Shown here: positions 17,301 to 23,913 of the stretch, in pieces | Layout: the number at the start of each line of letters is the position of its first letter | How positions within the stretch are numbered: the first letter of the stretch is position 1 | The notes under the pieces: generated by a model | Databases searched by the model: none | The model's input: only the letters and a program-made list of their open reading frames with translations | Told to the model about the DNA's origin: nothing | Made by a program: the position numbers and the translations under genes | Source: Candidatus Thorarchaeota archaeon | GTDB taxonomy: Archaea > Asgardarchaeota > Thorarchaeia > Thorarchaeales > Thorarchaeaceae | Length of the DNA stretch: 49,061 bases | Assembly: GCA_018238205.1 (NCBI GenBank) | Contig: JABCTV010000005.1 | Location: 1-49,061 of the forward strand | Direction of reading: 5' to 3'

Positions 17301-18532
17301 TGATAACCCTCATTGGTTTGGAGAAGGTAGACCATTTTCTTAGCGGTCTTAATCATGTTGGGAACATCTTGAATGTTCAACAATCCTCTTTCTGTACTTA
17401 CTACTGTATCACCAGAAACGCATGGATTAGTTGATTCTACAAGTTCTCCATTCAATGGATGTTCTTCATTTATTCGGTCGATGAAGACAAGTCCGGGGTC
17501 TCCTGTACTCCATGCATTATGCACAATTGCATCAAAGATTACTCGTGCACTTATGCTTTGAACTGCTTTCTTGTTGTGAGGAGCTATCAAGTCAATTTCC
17601 TTATCATTCCTGAGAGCATCAAGAAACTGATCTGTTATAGCTACTGAGATGTTGAAATTCTTGAAGGATTTTTTATCTGACTTGCACGAAATGAAATTCA
17701 TGATATCTGGATGGTCGCAGCGGAGTATCGCCATGTTTGCCCCTCTTCTACGACCTCCTTGTTTGATGATGTCTGTGGCAGTATCGTAAACCTTCATGAA
17801 TGAAATGGGACCACTAGCAACTCCCCCTGTTGTACCAACTGTTGCTCCTTCTGGTCTCAATCTTGAAAACGAGAAACCTGTACCGCCTCCAGATTTCTGT
17901 ACAACTGACATATGCTTGAGTGATGTGAAAATCGAATCCATATTATCCTCAATTGGCAGAACGAAACAAGCACTACATTGACCCAACTTTGTTCCTGCAT
18001 TAAATAGAGTCGGACTATTTGGAAGAAATTCAAGACTTGCCATCATGGAATAAAAGAGATCATCATATTCTTCAACGTCTGCATTTTCATCATGCATCTT
18101 CTCAATACTGGCGACAGCACCAGAAACTCTCCGAAAGAGCTGTGAGGGAGTTTCTAATGGTTCCCCTTCTTCATCCTTGAGAAGATAACGTGATAGAACA
18201 GTGGCTGCATTCGGACCAAACTTGAGATCATCAACGACCCCCATCAACTGGAGTATTCTGCGAGCTTCATTATGCTTCTCACGATATTTCATGTAACATC
18301 GTGCAATCTCTGTGAAACCTCTCAACATGAGCGTGTCTTCAACTATATCCTGAATTTCTTCAATGTGGATAACATCCTGTCTTTGCTCTTGAATAATCTG
18401 TACGACTTCCTTGGTTAGTCCCCTTACTGGAACCGTGTCTGCGCTATTTGATTCAAAGGCTTTAGTTATTGCAGCCTCGATTTTTGAATCGTCAAACTCT
18501 ACTATTCTCTTGTCTCGTTTCTCAACTTTCAA
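14318..18532 (-). CDS. nrdJ: adenosylcobalamin-dependent (class II) ribonucleotide reductase with two inteins
   Basis: Makes deoxyribonucleotides using a B12-derived radical. The 1404-residue precursor contains an ATP-cone (about 1-90), the ten-stranded barrel, and two inteins (371-702 and 951-1354); the spliced enzyme would have 668 residues. By comparison with Thermotoga NrdJ, the N-P-C-G-E motif carries the thiyl-radical Cys (703 here), with Cys714 and Cys189 (in SACF) as the redox pair. The C-terminus ends in a short cysteine pair CTDC for re-reduction. The conserved APTGSISLIAQTSSGIEP and NAVSKTVNLPNSAT segments are intact. Use of class II enzyme fits an anaerobe and requires cobalamin. 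Divergent from a flavodoxin gene. Confidence 0.96.
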   Translation of the reverse strand: MKVEKRDKRIVEFDDSKIEAAITKAFESNSADTVPVRGLTKEVVQIIQEQRQDVIHIEEIQDIVEDTLMLRGFTEIARCYMKYREKHNEARRILQLMGVVDDLKFGPNAATVLSRYLLKDEEGEPLETPSQLFRRVSGAVASIEKMHDENADVEEYDDLFYSMMASLEFLPNSPTLFNAGTKLGQCSACFVLPIEDNMDSIFTSLKHMSVVQKSGGGTGFSFSRLRPEGATVGTTGGVASGPISFMKVYDTATDIIKQGGRRRGANMAILRCDHPDIMNFISCKSDKKSFKNFNISVAITDQFLDALRNDKEIDLIAPHNKKAVQSISARVIFDAIVHNAWSTGDPGLVFIDRINEEHPLNGELVESTNPCVSGDTVVSTERGLLNIQDVPNMIKTAKKMVYLLQTNEGYQVKVTKDHRILTPDGWKQAGDLIQGDKLKIQSNEGGFGESGNLRIGQILGWYVGDGWHTGKDQRATLAFYGKDKGKLTQYYRDIVNEELESNLVIIKSKKREEVRSRRILNLIEEWEMKSKEISNLLLSSTMDCQRGFLQGFFSADGSIQGTITKGFTVRLSQNNLDNLRLVQIMLLNFGIASRIYENRRHEQMRLMPDGKGQSKLYRTKANHELIVSKQNIIGFRDRIGFLLEYKQNRLVTSIDSLKARGPYKERFVARFDSLTPLQEEDVFDIVGTPLGGFVANGIVVHNCGEQPLLPYESCVLGSINLSRMVTDGEINWSRLEEVVKLAVRFLDNIIDLNVYPVEEIERVTKANRKIGLGIMGFAELLMKLRIPYDSVKGLEKAEEIMSFIRQKAERASADLARIRGNFENFALLKNRNKWKRNASVITVAPTGSISLIAQTSSGIEPLFAIAHSRMLAEGIHLSEVNPLFESVAVDGGFWSDELEHEVAKTGSVQQIDEVPGDIKKVFKAAQEIDPEWHIRMQAAFQKHTDNAVSKCIQEDTLMLTNQGLISVKECGDAKGDDSFGSPYPNLQVISGNGGGTESVLSHYSAGTHPATEIRLKNGASLTGASKTHKILTIDGWKNLGDISVKDLVLVKHKFDPIHTAGRKPISIDYQLRTNAKKMQLHDTMGAELALWLGMIAADGSLVESSGAVGFHEKNPIIGKQYVSLVKKLFNVKPKSSVDPRTGVVSHIINSRVLVRYTKALIGNKARNKHVPKQILQGNATEKIAFVNGLTLDGFLKEKWGLVVYEGMSKRLAYETAEILRSFGLPYIYQGKKDVKGHGEAYSVYVSNDLQELIQPLEKHKRSKPRYKKFLVQINPDEVKSLKLFHTHPQYSNLRWLKQSKRNYCWNTVAEELGLQIISSVEKVARIEDVGEVLLYDIEVDNVHTYLVNGIVSHNTVNLPNSATTEDIERIYLLANELKLKGTTVFRDGCLGGVQVLYTGCTDCG
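14471..15682 (-). other. intein 2 of nrdJ (404 residues, LAGLIDADG type)
   Basis: Encodes precursor residues 951-1354. It begins with Cys951 (CIQEDTLMLT), has the splicing block with a TKTH-like SKTHKILT, two dodecapeptide endonuclease motifs (ALWLGMIAADGSL near 1090 and FVNGLTLDGFL near 1186), and ends HTYLVNGIVSHN followed by Thr1355 as the +1 residue. Insertion site is AVSK/TVNLP, a strongly conserved RNR segment. All splicing residues look intact, and the homing endonuclease may be active. Confidence 0.93.
16427..17422 (-). other. intein 1 of nrdJ (332 residues, LAGLIDADG type)
   Basis: Encodes precursor residues 371-702. It begins Cys371 in CVSGDTVVST, has TKDHRILTPDGW as block B, two endonuclease motifs (ILGWYVGDGW near 459 and FLQGFFSADGSI near 548), and ends GGFVANGIVVHN followed by Cys703. 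The +1 cysteine used for splicing is at the same time the catalytic thiyl-radical cysteine of the reductase, so no active enzyme exists before splicing. Confidence 0.94.
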
Positions 18533-18670
18533 AGTAGATTCTCCTCAATATTCAAAACTATCTCATAGATTCAGTCAAATGCTCGGCTATAAACCCCTTC
18601 TAAATCTAACGCTAGAACTCTTGAAATTTTAGAGCATCCGTCCCAAATGGTCGTCGGATTTTGACTAGCA

Positions 18671-18707
18671 TCTTTAATACTTGATAAATTTTCACAAAGT
18701 GGAGTAT
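18671..18707 (-). repeat. 36-bp repeat, copy 2, upstream of nrdJ
   Basis: Contains TCTTTAATACTTGA then TAAATTTTCACAAA and TGGAGT on the plus strand; near-identical to copy 1 at 14275-14310. It lies 139 bases before the nrdJ start and 80 bases before the divergent flavodoxin gene. A TATA-like AAAATTTAT on the minus strand could drive nrdJ with a leader of about 130 bases. The rest of the 254-base gap 18533-18786 shows nothing else. Confidence 0.55.
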
Positions 18708-18786
18708 ATCTTTCAATAACGCACGAAGCACTAGATTTATCGAGTGGGCATCCAGTGAAATTGATGTAGTTATTGGGGTATTTCTC

Positions 18787-19248
18787 TTGAAGACATTAAT
18801 TATCTACAAGTCCATACATCATGAAAACACACTACGTGTCGCTCAAGTTATGGCCAGTGAATTAAATGCTGATCTCTCAACACCTGAAGAAATCGATATT
18901 GCCTCGCTCGATCAATACGATCTCATCGGTTTTGGTTCTGGAATCTACATGGGAAAACATCATAGAAGCTTGTTGAACTTTGTAAAAAATCTTGACAATC
19001 TTACTGGAAAGAACACATTTGTATTTTATACAAGTGGGTTTTCAAAATTTCCTACACGACCCGCGTTTGAAACAGCATTGAAGAACCAACTAACTAAGAA
19101 AGGCGCACACATTGTCGACGTATTCTCCTGTCGTGGTCTTGAAACCTATGGTCCTTTCCGGATTGGCGGTGGTAAGAATAAAGGTCACCCTAGTGAAACA
19201 GATTTGAATAATGCTCGGGATTTTGCAAAATCTCTTATTACAAGCTGA
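18787..19248 (+). CDS. flavodoxin-family protein
   Basis: 153 residues with the flavodoxin-like fold: N-terminal strand and phosphate loop KTLIIYKSIHHENTLRVA, the second loop IGFGSGIYMGKHHRSLLNFV, and the third strand FVFYTSGF. The phosphate loop departs from the classic S/T-x-T-G-N-T, having SIHHENT, which is common in the flavodoxin branch that acts as electron carrier or protoporphyrinogen oxidase-like protein. It starts at TTG 18787, since no better start lies in frame. It likely binds FMN and carries electrons. It is divergent from nrdJ, and delivering reducing power to RNR is possible but unproven. Confidence 0.8.
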   Translation: MKTLIIYKSIHHENTLRVAQVMASELNADLSTPEEIDIASLDQYDLIGFGSGIYMGKHHRSLLNFVKNLDNLTGKNTFVFYTSGFSKFPTRPAFETALKNQLTKKGAHIVDVFSCRGLETYGPFRIGGGKNKGHPSETDLNNARDFAKSLITS

Positions 19249-19249
19249 T

Positions 19250-19924
19250 TCATTCACTAGAATCAGGTAAATCTAATTTAGTAAGAACCTTGTCAATTTC
19301 CACTTCCGTGTTGACGCAACCTGCCTTGCTAAGTAATACAGCTTGAGTAGGTATGCCAAATTTCCCGACCTTCTCAACACCTAACTTGGCATCATCAAAA
19401 CATGCAATCCCGAACACTGCTTGAGGACGGGCATTCTTAACAATATTAATTGCATGAGAACCTCCACCAACCATATACCATTTAATTCCTCTATCTTCTG
19501 CAGCTTGGGTAATCTCTGCAATGATACATGCACCACATTTCTTACAGTGATATCCTTCATCATCAATTGGTGCTATGCATTTTTCTGCGTCTCTCAGACA
19601 ATGTGGGATCAAAACAATCCTATCTTCTTTCTTTACATATTCGTATGCACTCTGATTTATGACATTTCCTGCTTCAATGAATGTAAAATTTGAAAGGTCT
19701 TCATCCTCGATCTCTAACTCAGATTTGACCCTATCAGCGAGTTCTTCAGGAGTATGAATGGTTTCAGTTGCCTCGAAGGATTCCAAAAGTTGTCGTATCT
19801 TAACCTGCATGTTAGTTGTACGTGATTCTTCTGTTTCTTCTGCAACTTTGTGTCCGTTTAGCAATATATTCATCCTCACTGGAGAGTTTGTTTTTCCACA
19901 TTTTCTTGTTAAATTACTATGCAT
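19250..19924 (-). CDS. DUF116-family Cys-rich protein
   Basis: 224 residues. The central part matches the DUF116 pattern: LIPHCLRDAEKC (Cys109, Cys116), then YHCKKCGAC (Cys127, 130, 133), followed by the VGGGSHAINIVK and AVFGIACFDDAKLGV segments. The cysteines probably hold an Fe-S cluster or zinc; the biochemical role of the family is not established, though members occur near lipoate or tRNA-modification genes in some genomes. An N-terminal helical region of about 90 residues precedes it. It is the last gene of a probable GNAT - cyclodeaminase-like - DUF116 operon, 13 bases after its neighbour. Met18 is an alternative start. Confidence 0.75.
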   Translation of the reverse strand: MHSNLTRKCGKTNSPVRMNILLNGHKVAEETEESRTTNMQVKIRQLLESFEATETIHTPEELADRVKSELEIEDEDLSNFTFIEAGNVINQSAYEYVKKEDRIVLIPHCLRDAEKCIAPIDDEGYHCKKCGACIIAEITQAAEDRGIKWYMVGGGSHAINIVKNARPQAVFGIACFDDAKLGVEKVGKFGIPTQAVLLSKAGCVNTEVEIDKVLTKLDLPDSSE

Positions 19925-19937
19925 CAGGGAAATATTA

Positions 19938-20930
19938 TCAGCTCATCAACCGTGTTGAGTATCCAATTCCTTTCTCTACAGCCGCCTTAAAAACCACATG
20001 AGCTGCGGCAATATCTTGAGCTGCTAAACCCGTCGAATCAAAGAAAGTAATTTCGTTTTCCGATTCACGTCCGACTTTCTTTCCAATTAAAATCTCTCCA
20101 ATCTCTCCATGGATATCTTTCTCTTGGATTAGTCCCTGTGATAGAGCATGTTGAATTTCTCCAATGATCTTGCACTGTTTTAGACTATCTACTACTACCT
20201 TATCAGCTCGTTTCACTATTGCGGGATCAAGCTCCTGTTTTCCAGGTCCGTCAGCACCAATCGCATTGATGTGCATCCCCTTTTCTATCCAACTTTCCAT
20301 CACCAATGCTTTTCTTGATGGAGTGACAGTCACAACAATATCGCTTCCGCGTACAACTTCTTCTCGGCTTGGAGAATAATTGACATCTATTCCCAAAAGA
20401 TCTGACATCTCTGTGGCGTAGCGTTTTCCAATCTCCTCTTCAATATCCCACACTCGAATTTCTTCAAGTTCAAATATCTCTCTGAGTGCAAGCACCTGCA
20501 TACGACCTTGAGTCCCTGCACCGATAACTCCAACTTTCTTTGAATTCTTTCTTGCTAAAACACTTGCAGCAACTGCACCAGCTGCTCCAGTTCGATATGC
20601 TGTGATATAGGAACCATCCATAATAGCTAACGGCATACTTGTCTTAAGGTCCAGAAGTACTATTACGGCCATTCCCGGTGGTAATCCCAATTTGTGATTA
20701 TCGTAGTAGCCACTGGCAATCTTAGTCCCGATGAGACCGAAATCCTCAACAAAACCCGATTTGATATCAACTTCTCCATTATACTTTGCAATATCCAAAT
20801 GCATTACTGGAGGCATCTGCACTCTATTATTTGCAAAAGCCATGTAAGCTTCTTTGACTGCTTCAATAGTCCGTTTCATAGAAAGACAAGACTCTACTTC
20901 TTTTCGAGTTAAGATCAGTACTTCAGACAT
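19938..20930 (-). CDS. ornithine cyclodeaminase / mu-crystallin family dehydrogenase
   Basis: 330-residue NAD(P)-dependent enzyme of the OCD/mu-crystallin family, which includes ornithine cyclodeaminase, archaeal alanine dehydrogenase and imine (pyrroline-carboxylate) reductases. Visible are the substrate-site Lys70 in GTKIASGY, DGSYITAYRTGAAGAVA with Arg113, and the Rossmann motif GVIGAGTQGRMQ near 134. NAIGADGPGKQELD is the usual cofactor/substrate loop. ATG 20930 was chosen because the longer open frame would overlap the upstream GNAT gene by 100 bases and adds 54 residues not typical of the family. Substrate cannot be assigned from motifs alone. Confidence 0.85.
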   Translation of the reverse strand: MSEVLILTRKEVESCLSMKRTIEAVKEAYMAFANNRVQMPPVMHLDIAKYNGEVDIKSGFVEDFGLIGTKIASGYYDNHKLGLPPGMAVIVLLDLKTSMPLAIMDGSYITAYRTGAAGAVAASVLARKNSKKVGVIGAGTQGRMQVLALREIFELEEIRVWDIEEEIGKRYATEMSDLLGIDVNYSPSREEVVRGSDIVVTVTPSRKALVMESWIEKGMHINAIGADGPGKQELDPAIVKRADKVVVDSLKQCKIIGEIQHALSQGLIQEKDIHGEIGEILIGKKVGRESENEITFFDSTGLAAQDIAAAHVVFKAAVEKGIGYSTRLMS

Positions 20931-20991
20931 TTCAATCACTAAATTCTGTAGCTCAGTACCTAATGATATTTCAGGTTGATGAAAATGAATC

Positions 20992-21798
20992 TTACTCTGT
21001 ACAGGTTCCTCTGACAAAATACACGGGATCTGCTTCTGAATACTTGAATCCCATTTTTTCGTACAATCTCTGTGCTGGAGTATTCTCTTCAAAATAGTGT
21101 AGAACCACCAAGTCAGAAGTCTTCAAGACTTCATCAACTACTGATTTGATACATGCAGCGGCATAACCTTTCCTTTTGTGATTAGGGTGTGTAGCTACGT
21201 TTCCGATTTCTGTACCATATGAAGTAACATAATGAACTCCTGCAACCGCAGAAATCGTACCATCCTCCTCAATTATCCCATAGAATGGACCCAAATTCAT
21301 TGCATTCGGGGTCCACGCTGGTGTACCACTGAGTCTATACAGCTCCTTAAGCTGTTCAGCATTCTCTATTGATAGTCTAACTGGTGCTTGCTTGCACTCG
21401 CAATATAATTCAGTTAACTTGTCAGCTATCATCTGCCGCTCTTTGATTAGTTTCAAAATGACACAGGCTTTGCCAAATTGATCTAACTGCTCCTGAGTGC
21501 AAATTGCAATGAACTCTTTTCCAACTAACAAGTCTGAAAAATCTTCCATTATTTCAATAAGAGATTCTACATCTCGACACCAGAAGGCAGTTGCTAGAAA
21601 ATCTAGATCACTATATAGTGAGAAGACCGCATCTATTCTATCATCGTTTCTCAGGATTCTGACATCACACCAATCTCTCAATTGAGTACAATCAGCTATA
21701 AGGACAATATTGGATAACGGATCTACGGATAAAATATCAAGTACATCGTTAAGATTTTCATCTGAAAGTGGTTCAATTTCATCAACCATTATACTCAT
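20992..21798 (-). CDS. GNAT-family N-acetyltransferase (two-domain)
   Basis: 268 residues. The C-terminal half is a GNAT domain: IGNVATHPNHKRKGYAAACI contains the acetyl-CoA pyrophosphate loop (R/Q-x-x-G-x-A), followed by LVVLHYFEENTPAQRLYEKMGF. The N-terminal 130 residues form a separate, GNAT-like or capping domain as in FR47-type enzymes. It is the first gene of the set GNAT, cyclodeaminase-like, DUF116 on the minus strand. A short acidic ORF precedes it. The acceptor substrate is unknown; adjacency to the cyclodeaminase-like gene suggests an amino acid derivative, which is inference only. Confidence 0.82.
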   Translation of the reverse strand: MSIMVDEIEPLSDENLNDVLDILSVDPLSNIVLIADCTQLRDWCDVRILRNDDRIDAVFSLYSDLDFLATAFWCRDVESLIEIMEDFSDLLVGKEFIAICTQEQLDQFGKACVILKLIKERQMIADKLTELYCECKQAPVRLSIENAEQLKELYRLSGTPAWTPNAMNLGPFYGIIEEDGTISAVAGVHYVTSYGTEIGNVATHPNHKRKGYAAACIKSVVDEVLKTSDLVVLHYFEENTPAQRLYEKMGFKYSEADPVYFVRGTCTE

Positions 21799-21827
21799 CT
21801 TCCATAGATTGCATTATTTGTGGAAGA

Positions 21828-21905
21828 TTACCAGTCATCATCATCTTCCCATTCATCGTCGTCCCAGTCTTCTTCTTCCCATAGGTCCTCGTCATCAAAA
21901 TGCAA
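21828..21905 (-). CDS. candidate acidic Trp-repeat microprotein (25 residues)
   Basis: Short ORF in the 187-base gap between two minus-strand genes. It reads FDDEDLWEEEDWDDDEW and then ends in EDDDDW: four tryptophans spaced by runs of four or five Asp/Glu residues. The TTG at 21903-21905 follows GAGGTG by 6 bases on the minus strand, a good Shine-Dalgarno spacing; an in-frame stop lies 18 bases upstream of it. The same DDDDW ending closes TBP in this window. It could be a real microprotein or the relic tail of a lost gene. Base composition (GAT/GAC/GAA/TGG codons only) also makes it a low-complexity tract. Confidence 0.4.
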   Translation of the reverse strand: MHFDDEDLWEEEDWDDDEWEDDDDW

Positions 21906-21985
21906 TGAGTCCACCTCTGACTAGGTATAATTCAACAAGTAGCACATAGCGGCTTTTATTCATTTTCTTGTTCCCACCTAGCAAA

Positions 21986-22798
21986 TTAGAATACATCCAA
22001 ATCGTTACCTGATACTACCTTGCCATCATAGTGTTCGGTAATTTCCCACATTAGTTCATCATCAGATTTTTTCATGAACAGTTGATGGTACAATACAAGC
22101 AGCTCGGGTTTTACTTTCTTTGCAACTTCTATAAGTTCACGTGTAGATGTATGAACTGATGAGTGATATCTTCTCCAATCCTCTGTTCGTCCTTGGAGTC
22201 CTTCAGCAGAGTATACCTCATGAATTAGAATATCGCATCCCAATGCCTGTTTGATTAGGTTCGCTGATGGACAAGTATCTCCAGAGATCACTACAGTCCT
22301 GTCAGGTAGAATAAATTTGAAACCATAAGATTCCAAAGTTCCGTGATCTACTCGAAAGGCTTCGACCTTGACATTTTCATCTGTGTAAATTAATCCTTCA
22401 TCTATCTCATGAGCGTGGACGATGTAACCATTCTGATTGGCTGGTTCAAGTCCTTGAATTCTTTCTTGAATATCAATCTCATAGGCTGCCATGATGTGAT
22501 TTGTCATGTCCGTGAGCCCCCTTGGTCCATATACTTCCAATGGCTCCCTTCTCCCGATAACTCCCGGTGTTAAGATGATGTCCGGATATCCTATTGTATG
22601 GTCTGAGTGCAAATGTGTCAGAAATGCTCGGGATATTTTTGAAACAGAAATACCTGCAGCCGCAACTTGTCTTACCACACCTGCACCAAAATCTACCAAA
22701 TACAATGAATCATCCACAACTATCGCAACGGATGGCCCTAATCTGTTGGGATCTGGGTTTGGAGTCCCCGTTCCTAGCAATATTATCTTACTACTCAT
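21986..22798 (-). CDS. metallo-beta-lactamase fold hydrolase (RNase Z / AtsA-like)
   Basis: 270-residue MBL-fold enzyme. The zinc motif HLHSDH is at residues 62-67, further metal ligands in ISGDTCPS (Asp) and the C-terminal VLYHQL (His). The overall order, with LLGTGTPNPDPNRLGPSVAIVV at the N-terminus, resembles the arylsulfatase AtsA / ribonuclease Z-like branch. True tRNase Z has a long flexible arm not evident here, so a small-molecule hydrolase acting on esters or sulfates is more likely. Convergence or operon with MarR (24 bases upstream gene end at 22823) suggests that expression is under MarR control. Confidence 0.82.
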   Translation of the reverse strand: MSSKIILLGTGTPNPDPNRLGPSVAIVVDDSLYLVDFGAGVVRQVAAAGISVSKISRAFLTHLHSDHTIGYPDIILTPGVIGRREPLEVYGPRGLTDMTNHIMAAYEIDIQERIQGLEPANQNGYIVHAHEIDEGLIYTDENVKVEAFRVDHGTLESYGFKFILPDRTVVISGDTCPSANLIKQALGCDILIHEVYSAEGLQGRTEDWRRYHSSVHTSTRELIEVAKKVKPELLVLYHQLFMKKSDDELMWEITEHYDGKVVSGNDLDVF

Positions 22799-22822
22799 TC
22801 TCAGACATCTCTCTATGTTGAC

Positions 22823-23263
22823 TCAGTCTGATTCTTGTGATACTAAATTTTTCAAGATTCTATGGAGGTAAGCTTCGAGTTCGTCTATCTCCTCCGGAGT
22901 AAATCCTTTGTAGAATATTTCCGTCATATCTGCTGATAATTTGATATACGTACTCTGAAGTTTTCGAGTCTTCTCAGTCAGCAGTATCATAGTCTTTCTT
23001 CTATCCTCTTCTGACTGTTCTCGACGAATATATCCTGCACCCTCGAGATTGTCCAATAATTCACTCAATGTAGATTTCCTGAGAAGAGTCCTTTTTGACA
23101 GGTCATTTATTGGAACATTATCTTGTTGCCATAACGCGAAGAGAATCCTTCCTTGTCCCGGACCAATCTCTATATTGTGCTTTTTGAGTAATTCTGAAAA
23201 CACCCGTCTTCCAAGGTGATGTATCTGAGTGCTGAGGAATCCACCCTCTCTTTGCGACATCAT
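22823..23263 (-). CDS. MarR-family transcriptional regulator
   Basis: 146 residues with a winged helix core: GRILFALWQQDNVPINDLSKRTLLRKSTLSELLDNLEGAGYIRREQSEEDRRKTMILLTEKT. The DRR wing motif is typical of MarR. It acts as a dimer repressing genes for stress or small-molecule responses. It overlaps the PNPOx-family gene by 4 bases (ATGA at 23260-23263) and is followed by the MBL hydrolase, giving a three-gene minus-strand operon PNPOx - MarR - MBL. A dyad overlaps the promoter of that operon, fitting autorepression. Confidence 0.9.
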   Translation of the reverse strand: MMSQREGGFLSTQIHHLGRRVFSELLKKHNIEIGPGQGRILFALWQQDNVPINDLSKRTLLRKSTLSELLDNLEGAGYIRREQSEEDRRKTMILLTEKTRKLQSTYIKLSADMTEIFYKGFTPEEIDELEAYLHRILKNLVSQESD

Positions 23264-23733
23264 GGTGAATCACCTAAATCTAGTTTGAATGTATCACTTC
23301 CACTCCAACCCTTTGCGCTTTTCGGGTACAATCGCAGAACTGAATAGTCTGGGTCATCAATTCCTCCTGTATAGTATTTGTCCCAATCATCATGCCACAA
23401 ATCTTTCTTCAGGTCTGTATCCTTCACATTCTCAATATCTCCTCCAAACATTACGCCTTTCCAGGTTTCAGGATTACAATAGTAGACGGATACAGCTGAG
23501 TTAGTCTTGATATCAGGTATTTTTGTGGAAGAAGTATTTGTACCGAATAAGACCATGAAGTCCTCCTTGTGTTTCTCAAAGAGTGGAATCAGCTTTGGGA
23601 ACCATTTCTTATTTCGGAGATTAAACATCGCTCTAGTTTGAGGATAGCCCTTCTCATCAATGGTTGTGAAATACGCTGGCCATCCGGTGTCTAGCAGTTC
23701 AAGACACATTTCCCTAAGTTCCTTCTCGTTCAT
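23260..23733 (-). CDS. pyridoxamine 5'-phosphate oxidase-like flavoprotein
   Basis: 157 residues of the split-barrel FMN-binding fold. WPAYFTTIDEKGYPQTRAMFNLRN is the N-terminal flavin-barrel start, and DFMVLFGTNTSSTKIPDIKTNSAVSVYYCNP corresponds to the general stress protein 26 type within the PNPOx superfamily. These proteins bind FMN or F420 and reduce small molecules; the role of this one is unknown. The family in archaea often uses F420. It begins the operon with MarR, so it is probably induced by the MarR ligand. Confidence 0.82.
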   Translation of the reverse strand: MNEKELREMCLELLDTGWPAYFTTIDEKGYPQTRAMFNLRNKKWFPKLIPLFEKHKEDFMVLFGTNTSSTKIPDIKTNSAVSVYYCNPETWKGVMFGGDIENVKDTDLKKDLWHDDWDKYYTGGIDDPDYSVLRLYPKSAKGWSGSDTFKLDLGDSP

Positions 23734-23748
23734 TATTAGGACTCTCGA

Positions 23749-23790
23749 TTAGTTCGTACCCAAACAGTTAGGCACCGAACTAAATATACC
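23749..23790 (-). promoter_or_regulatory. promoter with operator-like dyad for the PNPOx-MarR operon
   Basis: Perfect 8-bp inverted repeat TTAGTTCG (23749-23756) / CGAACTAA (23776-23783), 19-base spacer. The upstream half overlaps a TATA-like GGTATATTTAG on the minus strand (about 23780-23790), and the other half lies near the expected transcription start. This placement fits autorepression by the MarR protein encoded in the operon. Confidence 0.5.
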
Positions 23791-23859
23791 TTGCGGTCTG
23801 GGAATTTAAGTATAATTTTTTCTACTATCGATTCTGATTCCAAAACTTCTGTTTGAAAT

Positions 23860-23899
23860 TAAGAAAAATAAAAGGAGGGGAAGCAGATTACCTGCTTCC
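23860..23899 (-). terminator. terminator of the surface-protein gene
   Basis: Perfect 8-bp stem GGAAGCAG (23879-23886) / CTGCTTCC (23892-23899) with a 5-base loop, 15 bases after the stop of the minus-strand gene at 23914. On the minus strand it is followed by CCCCTCCTTTTATTTTTCTT, a U-rich tail. Confidence 0.65.
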
Positions 23900-23913
23900 A
23901 AACTATATCCATT

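Noticed and set aside
20931..21092. 54-residue N-terminal extension of the cyclodeaminase-like protein
   Set aside because: It overlaps the end of the upstream GNAT gene and is not part of the family fold.
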